A stretch of DNA of 47,599 nt from NCBI GenBank assembly GCA_028282095.1, contig JANQIP010000031.1, positions 1-47,599 of the forward strand, written 5' to 3'. Source of the DNA: Xanthobacteraceae bacterium (GTDB lineage Bacteria > Pseudomonadota > Alphaproteobacteria > Rhizobiales > Xanthobacteraceae). Shown here piece after piece: positions 26,658 through 35,070 of this stretch. Numbering within the stretch: position 1 is the stretch's first letter; the number at the start of each line of letters is the position of its first letter. A model generated the notes under the pieces. That model was given only the letters and a program-made list of their open reading frames with translations, made no database searches and was not told where the DNA came from. A program made the position numbers and the translations under genes.

Positions 26658-27581
26658 ATGAGAACGCTTCGTCGCCTGCGCCGGCTTGTGCTCGTCCAGG
26701 CCGAGCGTGTCGCCAGCGCCGCGGCGCGGACCGGCACCAAGGCGCTGATCGGGGGGATGCGCCGGTTCGATCGGATCGGCTCGAGCAACGCGGTCGCCGC
26801 GCTGATGCGCCGCGTCGGTCCATGGCTTCCGGAGCACAAGATCGGCCGCGCCAATCTTGCCGCCGCCTTTCCGGAGAAATCGCCGGCTGAGATCGAGGCG
26901 ATCCTCGCCGGCGTGTGGGACAATCTCGGCCGCGTCGCCGTCGAGTTTGCCCATCTCGACCGTTTTACCATCGGCGATCCGCTGAACCTGCCCTTCATCG
27001 AATACAGCGCCGAGAATGTTGCGCGCTACAACCACCTGCGCGACGACGGCAAGCCGGCGCTGGTGTTCGCCGCGCATCTCGCCAATTGGGAACTGCCGGC
27101 GACCCTCGCCGCTGCCTTCGGCCTCGATACCATCATCCTCTACCGCCGGCCGAATATCGGGGCGATCGCCGATGCGGTGATCGAGATCCGGGCCGGCACG
27201 ATGGGCACGCTGATGCCGACCGCCTTCGACACGCCGGTCCGGCTGGCGCGTGCGCTCGGCGAGAACCGGCATGTCGCCATGCTGGTCGACCAGCATTTCA
27301 CCAAGGGCGTCGAAGTCACGTTCTTCGGCCGCAAGTGCCTTGCCAATCCACTGATTGCCCTGTTGGCGCGCCAGGCCGACTGCCCCATTTACGGCAGCCG
27401 GATGATCCGTCTGCCGGGCGGACGCTTCCGCGGCGAGATCAGCGAGGCGATTACGCCGGTGCGTGATGCGCAGGGCGAGATCGACGTGCAGGGCACCATG
27501 CAGGCGATCACATCCGTCGTCGAATCATGGGTGCACGAATATCCCGATCAGTGGCTGTGGCTGCACCGGCGCTGGCGGTAG
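26658..27581 (+). CDS. lpxXL: lipid A very-long-chain acyltransferase LpxXL
   Basis: The 307-residue HtrB/MsbB-family acyltransferase attaches the 28-carbon chain from AcpXL to lipid A at the inner membrane. The catalytic HxxxxE motif is HLANWE (His140, Glu145), and the family blocks RANLAAAFPEKSP, VDQHFTKGVEVTFFG and the ending WLWLHRRWR are present. The N-terminus is basic (RTLRRLRRL) with a weak hydrophobic stretch. As the last gene of the acpXL operon it defines the pathway's product. Confidence 0.94.
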   Translation: MRTLRRLRRLVLVQAERVASAAARTGTKALIGGMRRFDRIGSSNAVAALMRRVGPWLPEHKIGRANLAAAFPEKSPAEIEAILAGVWDNLGRVAVEFAHLDRFTIGDPLNLPFIEYSAENVARYNHLRDDGKPALVFAAHLANWELPATLAAAFGLDTIILYRRPNIGAIADAVIEIRAGTMGTLMPTAFDTPVRLARALGENRHVAMLVDQHFTKGVEVTFFGRKCLANPLIALLARQADCPIYGSRMIRLPGGRFRGEISEAITPVRDAQGEIDVQGTMQAITSVVESWVHEYPDQWLWLHRRWR

Positions 27582-27680
27582 TTTCTTGACGGCAATCGGT
27601 AGAGTTCGACCTTCCTCTTCCGGCCTTTCCTTCCTTCAGAAATTTTTTCGCAATTTTATTTTTTCTGAAATTACGCTATG

Positions 27681-27699
27681 CTCTTCTCAGAGTGAAGAG
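27681..27699. promoter_or_regulatory. inverted repeat, candidate operator of the Xre-RES pair
   Basis: CTCTTC-N7-GAAGAG (27681-27699) overlaps a possible -10 box (TATGCT, 27677-27682) and lies just before the antitoxin start at 27706. Antitoxins of this type usually repress their own promoter through such palindromes. Confidence 0.45.
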
Positions 27700-27705
27700 G
27701 CTCCC

Positions 27706-28089
27706 ATGTCATCAACGGACCACCGCCTGATATCTGCAGCCGATCAGGCTGCCGTCCTCACCAAGGCGACGCTGCGGGCGGCAACTTTGCTTGGCCTCAC
27801 CAACAAGGTGCTTGCGGCGATCATCGGCCTATCGGAGGCGACCGTCTCGCGCATGCGCCGCGGAGATTACACGCTCGAGCCAGGACAAAAACCGTTCGAG
27901 ATCGCCGTCCTGTTCGTTCGCCTTTACCGGTCGCTCGATGCGATCGTGGGCGGCGACGATGCTGTCGCCGGCCGTTGGCTGAAGAACCGGAACACCGCGC
28001 TCGATGCGGAGCCGCTCACGCTCATCCAGACCGTGCCCGGGCTGATGAATGTCATCTATTACCTGGACGCCCGCCGCGCTGTCGGCTGA
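27706..28089 (+). CDS. Xre/MbcA/ParS-type antitoxin (DUF2384)
   Basis: This encodes 127 residues from ATG 27706, with AGAGG upstream. The N-terminal half is a helix-turn-helix (about 25-62, LLGLTNKVLAAIIGLSEATV then SRMRRGDY). The C-terminal half is the toxin-binding DUF2384 region (FEIAVLFVRLYRSLDAIVGG, then WLKNRN...LDAEPLTLIQTVPGL). This domain pair defines the antitoxin of RES-type toxin-antitoxin modules. Its 3' end overlaps the toxin gene by 41 nt. Local DNA upstream is AT-rich (27640-27680), unlike the GC-rich neighbours, a possible sign of transfer. Confidence 0.92.
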   Translation: MSSTDHRLISAADQAAVLTKATLRAATLLGLTNKVLAAIIGLSEATVSRMRRGDYTLEPGQKPFEIAVLFVRLYRSLDAIVGGDDAVAGRWLKNRNTALDAEPLTLIQTVPGLMNVIYYLDARRAVG

Positions 28090-28819
28090 CGCGTGCGCAC
28101 TCAAAGGCAGGTGCTGGCGCTTCGTCGAGGCCCAGCACCACGTTTCCACGCTGAAGCTCGTGGATACGGTCGGCGAGCAAGAAATGCTCGAAGACCTGAT
28201 CGAGGTCGCCAAACCGCCGGTGCCGCCTGAGTGCCGCGACCTGCATTTTCTGCTCTCGACGCCATTTCGCTATGGCGCGCCCTACCCGACCGGATCGCGG
28301 TTCCGGCGGGCGGGAATGACCGAGGGCGTCTTCTACGCCTCCGAGACGGCGCAGACGGCGGCGGCCGAGACCGCGTTCCATCGTTTGCTGTTCTTCGCCG
28401 AATCGCCCGACACGCCGTGGCCTGCGAATCCCGCCGAGTACACGGCCTTCTCGGCGCAATACGCAACCGAACTGGCGATCGACCTGACCGAGGGCCAATG
28501 TGGCGCCGACAAGCATCTGTGGATGCATGTCAGCGACTACAGTCACTGCCAGGGATTCGCCGATGCCGCGCGCACGGCGAAGATCGAGATCATCCGCTAC
28601 GCTTCGGTTCGCGATCCCGGACGGGGGATGAATCTTGCGCTGCTATACTGCCGCGCCTTCGCCAAGCGAAAGCCGATCGATCTGCAAACTTGGCGCATGC
28701 GCCTTAGCGACGCCGGGGCCCAGGCCATCTGCGAGCACCCGAAACTGCGCATGACATTCGAGCGCACCAGTTTTGCGGCCGATCCTCGTATCGCCCAACT
28801 GCGCTGGGTTCGTGGTTAG
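28049..28819 (+). CDS. RES-domain toxin, NAD+-degrading family
   Basis: The 256-residue RES-domain protein has the Arg of CWRF (Arg24), the YGAPYPTGSRFRR and GVFYASE blocks, Glu107 in AAAETAFHR, and the Ser-rich SDYSHCQG motif that supply the R-E-S residues. Characterised family members (MbcT, RES-Xre) deplete NAD+ in the cytoplasm. The ATG at 28049 gives a 41-nt overlap with the antitoxin, common in this family. The protein is complete, so the module is probably functional. Confidence 0.92.
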   Translation: MSSITWTPAALSADACALKGRCWRFVEAQHHVSTLKLVDTVGEQEMLEDLIEVAKPPVPPECRDLHFLLSTPFRYGAPYPTGSRFRRAGMTEGVFYASETAQTAAAETAFHRLLFFAESPDTPWPANPAEYTAFSAQYATELAIDLTEGQCGADKHLWMHVSDYSHCQGFADAARTAKIEIIRYASVRDPGRGMNLALLYCRAFAKRKPIDLQTWRMRLSDAGAQAICEHPKLRMTFERTSFAADPRIAQLRWVRG

Positions 28820-28840
28820 AGCGTTTTCCGCTCGCGTTAT

Positions 28841-28922
28841 CAATGTTCCGCTCGTTCCCGCGAAAGCGGGAACCCAGTTTTTCAAGAGTTCGCTGGTTCC
28901 CCGCTTGCGCGGGGACGAACGC
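28841..28922. repeat. family B palindromic repeat pair
   Basis: Two palindromes lie side by side: GTTCCCGCGAAAGCGGGAAC (28854-28873) and GGTTCCCCGCTTGCGCGGGG followed by ACGAAC, about 25 nt apart. Similar elements form the left parts of the composite repeats at 45632 and 46339. The gap 28820-29001 contains no gene. Confidence 0.8.
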
Positions 28923-29001
28923 GCGACCTGCCGCAAAGGTCTTCGCCCTGCCGGAAAACACTCAGGTCACGCTGCTGCTCAGGCTTCCACCGGCCACGCC
29001 G

Positions 29002-30108
29002 TCAACGGCCGGTCTTGATGCGCGTCCACAGCCGATTCGTCACCCGCTGGGTTCGTACGTCGCGGGCTTTCATGGTGAAGAGACGCTTCATCGTCGCATC
29101 GTCGGGATAGACGCCGCGATCGTTAATGATCTCCGGCTTGATGAATTTCTGGCTCGCAAGATTGCCGTTCGCATAAGATAGGAAATTCGTGTTCTTCGCC
29201 GCCACCTCGGGCCGTTGCAGATAATCGATGAATGCATGCGCCTCCGCGACATGCGCTGCATCCTCTGGGATGGCGAGATTGTCGAAGAACATCTGCGCGC
29301 CTTCGCGCGGGATGACATAGCCGATATCGACACCGTTATCGGCCTCGCGGGCGCGCTTCTGCGACTGCTTGATATCGCCGGAATAGCCCACCACGAGACA
29401 GATTTCTCCGCCGGCGAGCGCATTGAGATATTCGGACGAATGGAATTTGCGCACCGAGGGCCGCACCTTCTCGACCAGAGCGGCAGCCTGTTCGAGGTCC
29501 TTGCGGTTGGTCGAGTTCGGATCGAGGCCGAGATAGTGCAACGCGGTCGACAGGATGTCGCTGCCCGAATCAAGCATGTGTACGCCGCATTCCTTGAACT
29601 TCGCAAGGTTCTCCGGCTTGAAGACCATGTCCCAACTCGTGATCTCGCCTTCCGGCCCGAGGACTTCCCGTACCTTGTCGACATTGTAGCCGATGCCGAT
29701 GGTGCCCCACATGTAGTTGACGGAGTGGCGGCTGCCGGGATCGTGGACGTCGACCCGGCTCTCGACATCCGGCCAAAGATTGACGAGGTTCGGCAGCTTC
29801 GACTTGTCGAGTGGAAGCAGGACGCCGGCCTTGATCTGGCGCTCAAGAAAGTTCGCGCTCGGCACGATCACGTCATAGCCGGATCGTCCGGCGAGCAGCT
29901 TGGTTTCAAGCGTTTCGTTGGAGTCGAAGACGTCGTAGCGGACCTTGATGCCGGTCTCGCGCGTGAAGTCCTCGAGCACCGTCGGATCGATATAGTCCGA
30001 CCAATTGTAGACATTGACGATCCGCTCCTGCGCCGGCGCTTGCGTCGGGGCCGTGCAGGCGACGCCAAGCGCAAGCAGCGCGGCGAAAAGAACCCTTGCC
30101 CGCGGCAT
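29002..30108 (-). CDS. spermidine/putrescine-type ABC transporter substrate-binding protein (PotF-like)
   Basis: This encodes 368 residues from ATG 30108; an upstream in-frame start at 30216 would put 36 Arg-rich residues in front of the signal peptide and is less likely. The signal peptide (about 1-27, LFAALLALGVACTAPTQAPA) directs it to the periplasm. The mature start VNVYNWSDYIDPTVLEDF and YDVIVPSANFLERQ, WGTIGIGYN and YIQ/SGDI-type motifs are typical of polyamine-binding PotD/PotF proteins. No permease or ATPase gene is adjacent, so it is an orphan here and must work with a transporter encoded elsewhere. Ligand specificity cannot be read from sequence alone. Confidence 0.88.
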   Translation of the reverse strand: MPRARVLFAALLALGVACTAPTQAPAQERIVNVYNWSDYIDPTVLEDFTRETGIKVRYDVFDSNETLETKLLAGRSGYDVIVPSANFLERQIKAGVLLPLDKSKLPNLVNLWPDVESRVDVHDPGSRHSVNYMWGTIGIGYNVDKVREVLGPEGEITSWDMVFKPENLAKFKECGVHMLDSGSDILSTALHYLGLDPNSTNRKDLEQAAALVEKVRPSVRKFHSSEYLNALAGGEICLVVGYSGDIKQSQKRAREADNGVDIGYVIPREGAQMFFDNLAIPEDAAHVAEAHAFIDYLQRPEVAAKNTNFLSYANGNLASQKFIKPEIINDRGVYPDDATMKRLFTMKARDVRTQRVTNRLWTRIKTGR

Positions 30109-30272
30109 GGAGACCGGTTCGCTGCAAGAGATGCGGCCAATAGCGGACAAACCTTGCCTATTCCGGTTCCGCTGACGCCGAATTCGTTCCGATCGTGTTT
30201 TCAAGAATTGTCGCATCTGCAGAGCTCCGTTTTCGTTTTCCTCAACAGACTACGGCAGCAAAGAACTGCTCG

Positions 30273-30524
30273 CTAACGATAGCGGCGGCCACCCCGCCAC
30301 CGCGCCGCCTCACGCGGCGAAAGAAAGGGATTTTGGTAGCAATAGCCGCCGACGCCCCGTACCGTGGCCAAGCATTGTTTGAGCGAGACGTAAGCGCAGG
30401 GCTTTGCGTTCACGCCGGCCTCAAGCCATGCGCACCAGGGATACCCATACGGATAGGCGTTCGCGCGCGGCCCATACGCCACAAGCGCGATCACGACTGT
30501 CGCCGCCAATATAATCGTGCGCAT
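30273..30524 (-). CDS. small secreted Cys-containing protein, DUF3551-like
   Basis: This encodes 83 residues from ATG 30524, chosen for AAGGGGG about 8 nt upstream (the frame is open 30 nt more). The signal peptide (MRTIILAATVVIALVAYGPR, then ANA) is followed by a short mature part with four cysteines: YPWC, KPC, KQC and GGYC, then YQNP. The spacing fits DUF3551, a family of small periplasmic proteins abundant in Bradyrhizobium and relatives. Function is unknown; the four cysteines suggest two disulfides. Confidence 0.75.
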   Translation of the reverse strand: MRTIILAATVVIALVAYGPRANAYPYGYPWCAWLEAGVNAKPCAYVSLKQCLATVRGVGGYCYQNPFLSPREAARWRGGRRYR

Positions 30525-30548
30525 CTCGGCCCCCTTGCATTCGTGTTC

Positions 30549-30650
30549 GAGCATGATCCCGAAAAGTTGCAGACTTCTCGGACAAGATCATGCGCCAAAA
30601 CAAAAAAGAATGGGAGCGCGATTGAATCAAGGAGAAGCAATCACGCCCAA
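30549..30650 (+). repeat. family A two-hairpin repeat
   Basis: One copy in forward orientation: GCATGATCCCGAAAAGTTGC...GATCATGCGCC, a linker rich in A, then GAGCGCGATTGAATCAAGGA. It lies between the DUF3551 gene start and the rhodanese stop and overlaps neither. Confidence 0.85.
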
Positions 30651-30666
30651 GGTCGCTTGCCGCGGC

Positions 30667-31011
30667 TCAGCCGTCTTCGCTTTCGGTCGGCAGTCCCGCC
30701 GCCTTCCAGGCGACGATTCCACCGGCGAGATGCGATCGATAAGGCAGCCCCGCCGCTTGCGCAATCTCCGATGCCCGAACCGAGCGGATGCCCGTGGCGC
30801 AGGAGAACACGACCTCGCGGCCGTCCGGATCGGGCAGCGCGGCGGGGTCGAACCGAGAGAGCGGGAGCAAAGCAGTACCTGGAATGCGCTCGCGTGCGGT
30901 CTCCCGTTCTTCGCGCACATCGACGATCATAACACGACCGGCGGCAAACTCGGCCGCCACTTCCTCCGCGCTGAGATCGCGCACCCGGCCAAAGCCGAAA
31001 AGTCGAGACAT
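30667..31011 (-). CDS. single-domain rhodanese (sulfurtransferase-like)
   Basis: This encodes 114 residues from ATG 31011 (AAGGAA about 8 nt upstream); the longer frame to 31149 adds an Arg-rich stretch unlikely to be translated. A single rhodanese domain covers about 12-110: MIVDVREERE (substrate-side Asp/Arg) and the active-site loop CATGIR with Cys71. GlpE-like single-domain rhodaneses transfer sulfane sulfur to thiol acceptors in the cytoplasm; the in vivo partner is unknown. It is downstream of holC with a gap of about 220 nt. Confidence 0.85.
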   Translation of the reverse strand: MSRLFGFGRVRDLSAEEVAAEFAAGRVMIVDVREERETARERIPGTALLPLSRFDPAALPDPDGREVVFSCATGIRSVRASEIAQAAGLPYRSHLAGGIVAWKAAGLPTESEDG

Positions 31012-31234
31012 CCACGGTTCCTTGGAACGGCTTCGCGCAGACCGACGACCCGCGCGGTTCAAGGTTACGGACCAAAGCGCCCGGTGATATAGTGCATTGC
31101 GTCCGCGAACGAAGCCCCTCCCCACGCTTAATTTTCCGCAGCGCGTCATTACGCCGTCCCAGGCCAGACCCTCGTCCTGGTCTTATCCGCGCAAAGCGCT
31201 ATCCGCTCCGCCGTGAACGGAGCGATGCGCGCGG

Positions 31235-31687
31235 TCAGCCGCGCTGCTGCCAGCGCCCGCGCGCGTCGCATTGCCAATAGGTGGTGGCAAAGCCCTGGGC
31301 CTTGGCGGCCCGCCACAAGTCGCGCGCCTCGGCCAGCGCCTCTTCGTCCTCGCCATCGAACAGAACGACGATCCGCTCATAGGCCGGCGCATCCGCGGGC
31401 ACCGGCGCGCGGTCGATCAGGAATCGCACCGTCGCCCCGTTCGGATTGTCGTCCTGCACGGTGAGCAGAATCGGCTGGTCGGCGTCGCGGCTTTCCCGGA
31501 ACGTGCCGTGCGGCAGGAAGCTGTCGTCGCGATAGGTCCACAGATGGGCGTCGAGCGCCTCCACCCGCTCCTCCGAGGACGACTGCACGACGACGCGCCA
31601 GCCGCGCGCCAGCGACTTTTCCAGAAGCTGCGGCAGCACGCTTTCGAGCGGCCGCCGCTCCAGATGGTAGAACAAGAGTTCGGTCAT
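31235..31687 (-). CDS. holC: DNA polymerase III subunit chi
   Basis: The 150-residue protein begins MTELLFYHLERRPLESVLPQ and continues through RGWRVVVQ, ALDAHLWTYRDDSFLPHG, then PILLT..., matching HolC throughout. Chi binds SSB and links it to the clamp loader through psi during replication. In many proteobacteria holC follows pepA directly; here pepA is at 33574-35070 on the same strand and a toxin-antitoxin island lies between. The start is only 3 nt after the higA stop, so holC is likely translated from the higBA transcript or from an internal promoter. Confidence 0.92.
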   Translation of the reverse strand: MTELLFYHLERRPLESVLPQLLEKSLARGWRVVVQSSSEERVEALDAHLWTYRDDSFLPHGTFRESRDADQPILLTVQDDNPNGATVRFLIDRAPVPADAPAYERIVVLFDGEDEEALAEARDLWRAAKAQGFATTYWQCDARGRWQQRG

Positions 31688-31690
31688 GCC

Positions 31691-32005
31691 TCAGGCGGCC
31701 CTCACGGTCTTGATCCTGGCAAGGTCCGAGGCGATGGTCTTCTTGGCATGCCAAAGATCGAATGCTTCCTGCATGCGCAGCCACAGCTCCGGGCCGTTTC
31801 CGCAGAACTTCCCGATTCGCAGCGCCATCTCGGGCGTAACCGCGGCCCTTCCTGCCAGGATGCGGTGAAGGCTCTGCCGGCTGACGCCGAGAGCCTTCGC
31901 GACGTCGCTCACGCTCATCTCGACTGCGGGAAGCACATCATTCTTCAGAATCTCGCCAGGATGGGTCGGTTTGATATCGGGATTTCGCTTCGCGGCGTAG
32001 GCCAT
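31691..32005 (-). CDS. higA: HigA-family antitoxin
   Basis: The 104-residue antitoxin starts with the family signature IKPTHPGEILKNDVLPAVEM, then an Xre-type helix-turn-helix (about 33-66, VSDVAKALGVSRQSLHRILA, GRAAVT). The C-terminal part (GPELWLRMQEAFDLWHAKK) is also typical. It should neutralise HigB and repress the operon. It lies 9 nt after higB and 3 nt before holC. Confidence 0.92.
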   Translation of the reverse strand: MAYAAKRNPDIKPTHPGEILKNDVLPAVEMSVSDVAKALGVSRQSLHRILAGRAAVTPEMALRIGKFCGNGPELWLRMQEAFDLWHAKKTIASDLARIKTVRAA

Positions 32006-32014
32006 CGCGTTTCC

Positions 32015-32323
32015 TCAGTGGTATTGTTCAAGATCGACATCGAAGGCATCGCCATCGCGAAACGCGAAAGTCACGCACCAAGGGCCATTGATGTGAAGTG
32101 TGTAGCGCTTGGGTCGAAACCCGCGCAGGGCATGAAAGTCGAAGCCCGGAATGTCCATATCTTTTGCGGATAACGCCCGATCAAGGGCGTCGAGACGACG
32201 CATGATCCGCTGCCCGAGCCTTTTGTCGATCTTACGCGACGTTCCTTGCGACCACAGCTCCGCAAGAGCCTTGTTTCTGAACGTCTTGATCACAGTCGTT
32301 GTGTAATGCAACGCCTTACACAT
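32015..32323 (-). CDS. higB: HigB/RelE-family mRNA interferase toxin
   Basis: This encodes 102 residues from ATG 32323, or 92 from the GTG at 32293 (VIKTFRNKAL), which matches the usual MIKSF start of the family better. The RelE-fold toxin contains KTFRNKALAELWSQG, RRLDALDRA, DIPGFDFHALRG and YTLHINGPWCVTFAF. Family members cleave ribosome-bound mRNA. The DNA around the first ATG (TTTACATGTGTAA) is palindromic and could be the operator. The toxin-first gene order (higB-higA) is typical of this family. Confidence 0.9.
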   Translation of the reverse strand: MCKALHYTTTVIKTFRNKALAELWSQGTSRKIDKRLGQRIMRRLDALDRALSAKDMDIPGFDFHALRGFRPKRYTLHINGPWCVTFAFRDGDAFDVDLEQYH

Positions 32324-32387
32324 GTAAAGCGTGACTTGACACTCGCCACACCGCGATACAGAAGATGCTCTGGCATCAGGAAGCCCC

Positions 32388-32657
32388 TCACGACGCCGCG
32401 TCTAAACGAGCGTGCGTCTCGACCTCAGCGATGACCTCGATCGGCACATCGGCCTGAGGATTCTCTCGATCGAAGAACCCTTCCAACTCCAGCAGATCGA
32501 TTACTGCACTTGGTAGTTTATCGGTTAAAGCCTCCAATGTCGGAGCCTCAACATTGAGGCCGTGGAGGTCACTGTCCTTCACGAACCAGACACGAGCTTC
32601 GCGGTCGAAAGCGGCCACCACCTTTACTCTTCTCTCGTTCATGTTTCGCCATCCCAA
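32388..32657 (-). CDS. DUF1902-family protein, antitoxin-like orphan
   Basis: The protein has 89 residues, or 84 from an internal ATG at 32642. The pattern VKVVAAFDREARVWFVKDSD, LHGLNVEAPTLEALTDKLP and AVIDLLELEG is a HicB-like fold classified as DUF1902, often encoded next to a HicA-type toxin. No HicA-like gene is visible next to it; the next gene downstream is higB, 64 nt away. It may be a lone antitoxin remnant or an extra regulator of the island. Confidence 0.75.
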   Translation of the reverse strand: MGWRNMNERRVKVVAAFDREARVWFVKDSDLHGLNVEAPTLEALTDKLPSAVIDLLELEGFFDRENPQADVPIEVIAEVETHARLDAAS

Positions 32658-32794
32658 TTCACGACTTTTATCTAAGCGATCATCAACTCATCGGGAAGGT
32701 CCTAAAAGCCGGTAGGCCCATAGAGCGGGTGGACACTCGTCGCCGATCAATCGGCCCCACCATCTCGCTCTACCGAAAACCCGAGAGCCATCTA

Positions 32795-32830
32795 TTGCCC
32801 GGCCACGATTTCCGGCTATATTTCCGGAAA
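32795..32830 (+). promoter_or_regulatory. candidate promoter and operator of the vapBC pair
   Basis: TTGCCC (32795-32800), 16 nt, TATATT (32817-32822). The -10 box is flanked by the direct repeats ATTTCCGG (32808-32815 and 32820-32827), the second of which belongs to the palindrome TTTCCGGAAA (32821-32830). This is a natural binding site for an autoregulating antitoxin. Confidence 0.45.
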
Positions 32831-32842
32831 GAGATCGCTACC

Positions 32843-33127
32843 ATGCCACGCATTCAGAACAAAGCCCTCGCCGCCTACCGGCGCAAGTTGAAGCGGCAAG
32901 GAATCATCCGAATCGAATTGCTGGTTCGTAAGGAAGACGCGGGACTGGTGCGCAGCATCGCCCATGCACTTGCTGACCCGGCACGACAAACGCAGGCGCG
33001 CGACCTGCTGCGAAAGCGCTTCGGCGGCAGTTCTCATGGAGGGTTGAAGGCACTGCTCGCGGCGGCGCCGCTCGATGGTATTGAACTTTCCCGAGACCGC
33101 GATAGCGGGCGGAACGTCGATTTGTGA
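32843..33127 (+). CDS. VapB-type antitoxin of a PIN-domain module
   Basis: This encodes 94 residues from ATG 32843 (AAAGAG upstream); the frame is open to 32729 but that part covers the promoter. The N-terminal half is basic (AYRRKLKRQGIIRIELLVRK) with a ribbon-helix-helix-like pattern; the C-terminal half is variable, as expected for a toxin-wrapping tail. Identity as an antitoxin rests mainly on the 4-nt overlap with the PIN toxin gene. Its specific family is not clear to me. Confidence 0.78.
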   Translation: MPRIQNKALAAYRRKLKRQGIIRIELLVRKEDAGLVRSIAHALADPARQTQARDLLRKRFGGSSHGGLKALLAAAPLDGIELSRDRDSGRNVDL

Positions 33128-33546
33128 ACTACCTGATCGACACGAACATCATATCGGAGGTTCGCAAGGGCGCGCGCTGTGATCCGAATGTCGCGACTTG
33201 GTATGCGACAATTCGCGATGAAGAGCTTTATCTCAGCGTTCTTGTGCTTGGAGAAATACGCAAAGGCATCGAGCGCGCAAGACCTGACGGTGCAGTTCGT
33301 GCTCGCGCGCTTGAGGAATGGCTTTCCGTCGTGAGTACGGCTTTTGCCGGGCGCATCCTGCCCATCGACCAGGCCGTCGCGGAAGAGTGGGGACGGATGA
33401 GCGCCTTGCGGTCGATTCCGACGATCGACGGACTATTGGCAGCGACAGCAAGGGTCCACGGGATGACGCTTGTTACGCGAAACACGGCAGATGTCGCCGG
33501 TCTTGGCGCCGACATTCTCAACCCTTTCGGTCTCGATCACCAATAG
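33124..33546 (+). CDS. vapC: VapC-type PIN-domain ribonuclease toxin
   Basis: This encodes 140 residues from a GTG that overlaps the antitoxin stop (GTGA). The PIN domain has the acidic metal site: Asp6 (YLIDTNIISEVRKG), Glu44 (VLGEIRKGIE), Asp102 (TIDGLLAATA) and a final Asp123 near TRNTADVAGLG. Family members cleave tRNA or rRNA in the cytoplasm. It converges with pepA, whose stop is 27 nt away. Confidence 0.92.
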   Translation: MNYLIDTNIISEVRKGARCDPNVATWYATIRDEELYLSVLVLGEIRKGIERARPDGAVRARALEEWLSVVSTAFAGRILPIDQAVAEEWGRMSALRSIPTIDGLLAATARVHGMTLVTRNTADVAGLGADILNPFGLDHQ

Positions 33547-33573
33547 CCGCGTCGGTGACGATCAAGCCGCCCC

Positions 33574-35070
33574 TCACCGCTCATAAAAATCCTCCACGAA
33601 GCGGTCGAGCAGGCGCACGCCGAAGCCGGAAGCCCAGCTCCGGTTGATCTCCGATTGCGGCGAACCCATCGCGGTGCCGGCAATGTCGAGATGCGCCCAT
33701 GGCGTCTTGCCGACGAAGCGCTGGAGGAACTGGGCCGCAGTGATCGCGCCGCCATGGCGGCCGCCCGTATTCTTCATGTCGGCGAATTTCGAATCGATCA
33801 GCTTGTCGTATTCGGGCCCGAGCGGCATGCGCCAGACCCGCTCGCCGGTCGCGATGCCCGCCTTGGTGAGCTGCTCCGCGAGCTTGTCGTCATTGGCGAA
33901 CATGCCGGCGACCTCCTGGCCGAGCGCGACGATGATGGCGCCGGTCAAGGTGGCAAGATCGATCATCAGCTTGGGCTTGAACCGCTGGGCTGTGTAATGC
34001 AGCAGGTCGGCAAGCACGAGCCGGCCCTCGGCGTCGGTGTTGATCACCTCGACCGTCTGTTTCGACAAGGTCGTTATGATATCGCCCGGCCGCTGCGCCT
34101 TGCCGTCCGGCATGTTCTCAACGAGCCCGATCAGCCCGACGGCATTGACCTTGGCTTTGCGCGCGGCAAGCGCCTGCATCAGGCCGGTGACGCAGGCAGC
34201 CCCCGCCATGTCGCCCTTCATGTCCTCCATGCTTTGCGCCGGCTTGATCGAGATGCCACCGGTATCGAAGCAAACGCCCTTGCCGAGAAAGGCGAGCGGC
34301 TTGTCGCCCTTGCGTCCGCCGTTCCAGCGCATCACGACGGCCCGACTCTCGTGCACAGAACCCTGGCCGACCGCGAGCAATGCGCCCATGCCGAGCTGGC
34401 GCAATTTGCGTGCGTCAAACACCTCGACCGCGACACCGAGGCGGCGCAGCGCGGTGGACCGCCGCGCAAAGGCGTCGGGAAAGAGCACATTGGGCGGTTC
34501 GTTGACGAGGTCGCGCGCAAGCACGACCCCATCTGCGAGCGCTGCGCGGGTAGCGAATGCGCGCCGCGCCGCCGCCGGGTCGGCGGTGCCGATGGTTAGC
34601 GCGACGGCGTCCGGCCGTTCCTCGTCCTCCTTGCGCTTCGTCTTATAGCGATCGAAGGCATAGGCGCGCAGCCGGGCGCCCAGCGCGAGATCGGCGACGG
34701 CATCGGCGTCCATCGCTCCGGCCGGGTATTCGGCCAGCATCGTTATCTCCTTGGCCGCCGCCGGGACCTTGCCGATCGCCGCCCCGCCGAGCGTCAGGGC
34801 GTCGGACGGCTTCAAGTCCTTCGGCTTGCCGAGCCCGACGACCACCAGCCGGTCGGCCTTGAGATCGGCCGGTGCGGCAATGTCGAGCGTGGCCGCGAGC
34901 TTGCCCTTGAAACGATCGGCCGCCGCGGCCCGCGCCACCAGCGCGGCGGCAGGACCGAGGGCAGCGCGCGTTGCCGCGCCAAGACGGAGCCCGTCGTCGC
35001 AAAACACAACCAGAATGCCCGCGCGCGGCGATGCGAAGGGGCCGAATTTGATCCGAAAACGGTCTGTCAT
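33574..35070 (-). CDS. pepA: leucyl aminopeptidase (M17)
   Basis: The 498-residue cytosolic two-zinc aminopeptidase has an N-terminal domain (1-165) and an M17 catalytic domain with Lys264 and Asp269 in [15 protein letters not shown], Asp287 in MKGDMAGAA, and NTDAEGRL (344-351) supplying Asp346, Glu348 and Arg350. It releases N-terminal residues in peptide turnover. It is divergent from lptG and, before the island insertion, presumably neighboured holC. GAGGACAAGGG precedes the start. Confidence 0.95.
   Translation of the reverse strand: MTDRFRIKFGPFASPRAGILVVFCDDGLRLGAATRAALGPAAALVARAAAADRFKGKLAATLDIAAPADLKADRLVVVGLGKPKDLKPSDALTLGGAAIGKVPAAAKEITMLAEYPAGAMDADAVADLALGARLRAYAFDRYKTKRKEDEERPDAVALTIGTADPAAARRAFATRAALADGVVLARDLVNEPPNVLFPDAFARRSTALRRLGVAVEVFDARKLRQLGMGALLAVGQGSVHESRAVVMRWNGGRKGDKPLAFLGKGVCFDTGGISIKPAQSMEDMKGDMAGAACVTGLMQALAARKAKVNAVGLIGLVENMPDGKAQRPGDIITTLSKQTVEVINTDAEGRLVLADLLHYTAQRFKPKLMIDLATLTGAIIVALGQEVAGMFANDDKLAEQLTKAGIATGERVWRMPLGPEYDKLIDSKFADMKNTGGRHGGAITAAQFLQRFVGKTPWAHLDIAGTAMGSPQSEINRSWASGFGVRLLDRFVEDFYER

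Noticed and set aside
30195..30932. Plus-strand frames near 30.2-31.1 kb
   Set aside because: They cross a family A repeat and lie opposite the DUF3551 and rhodanese genes; no recognisable protein features.
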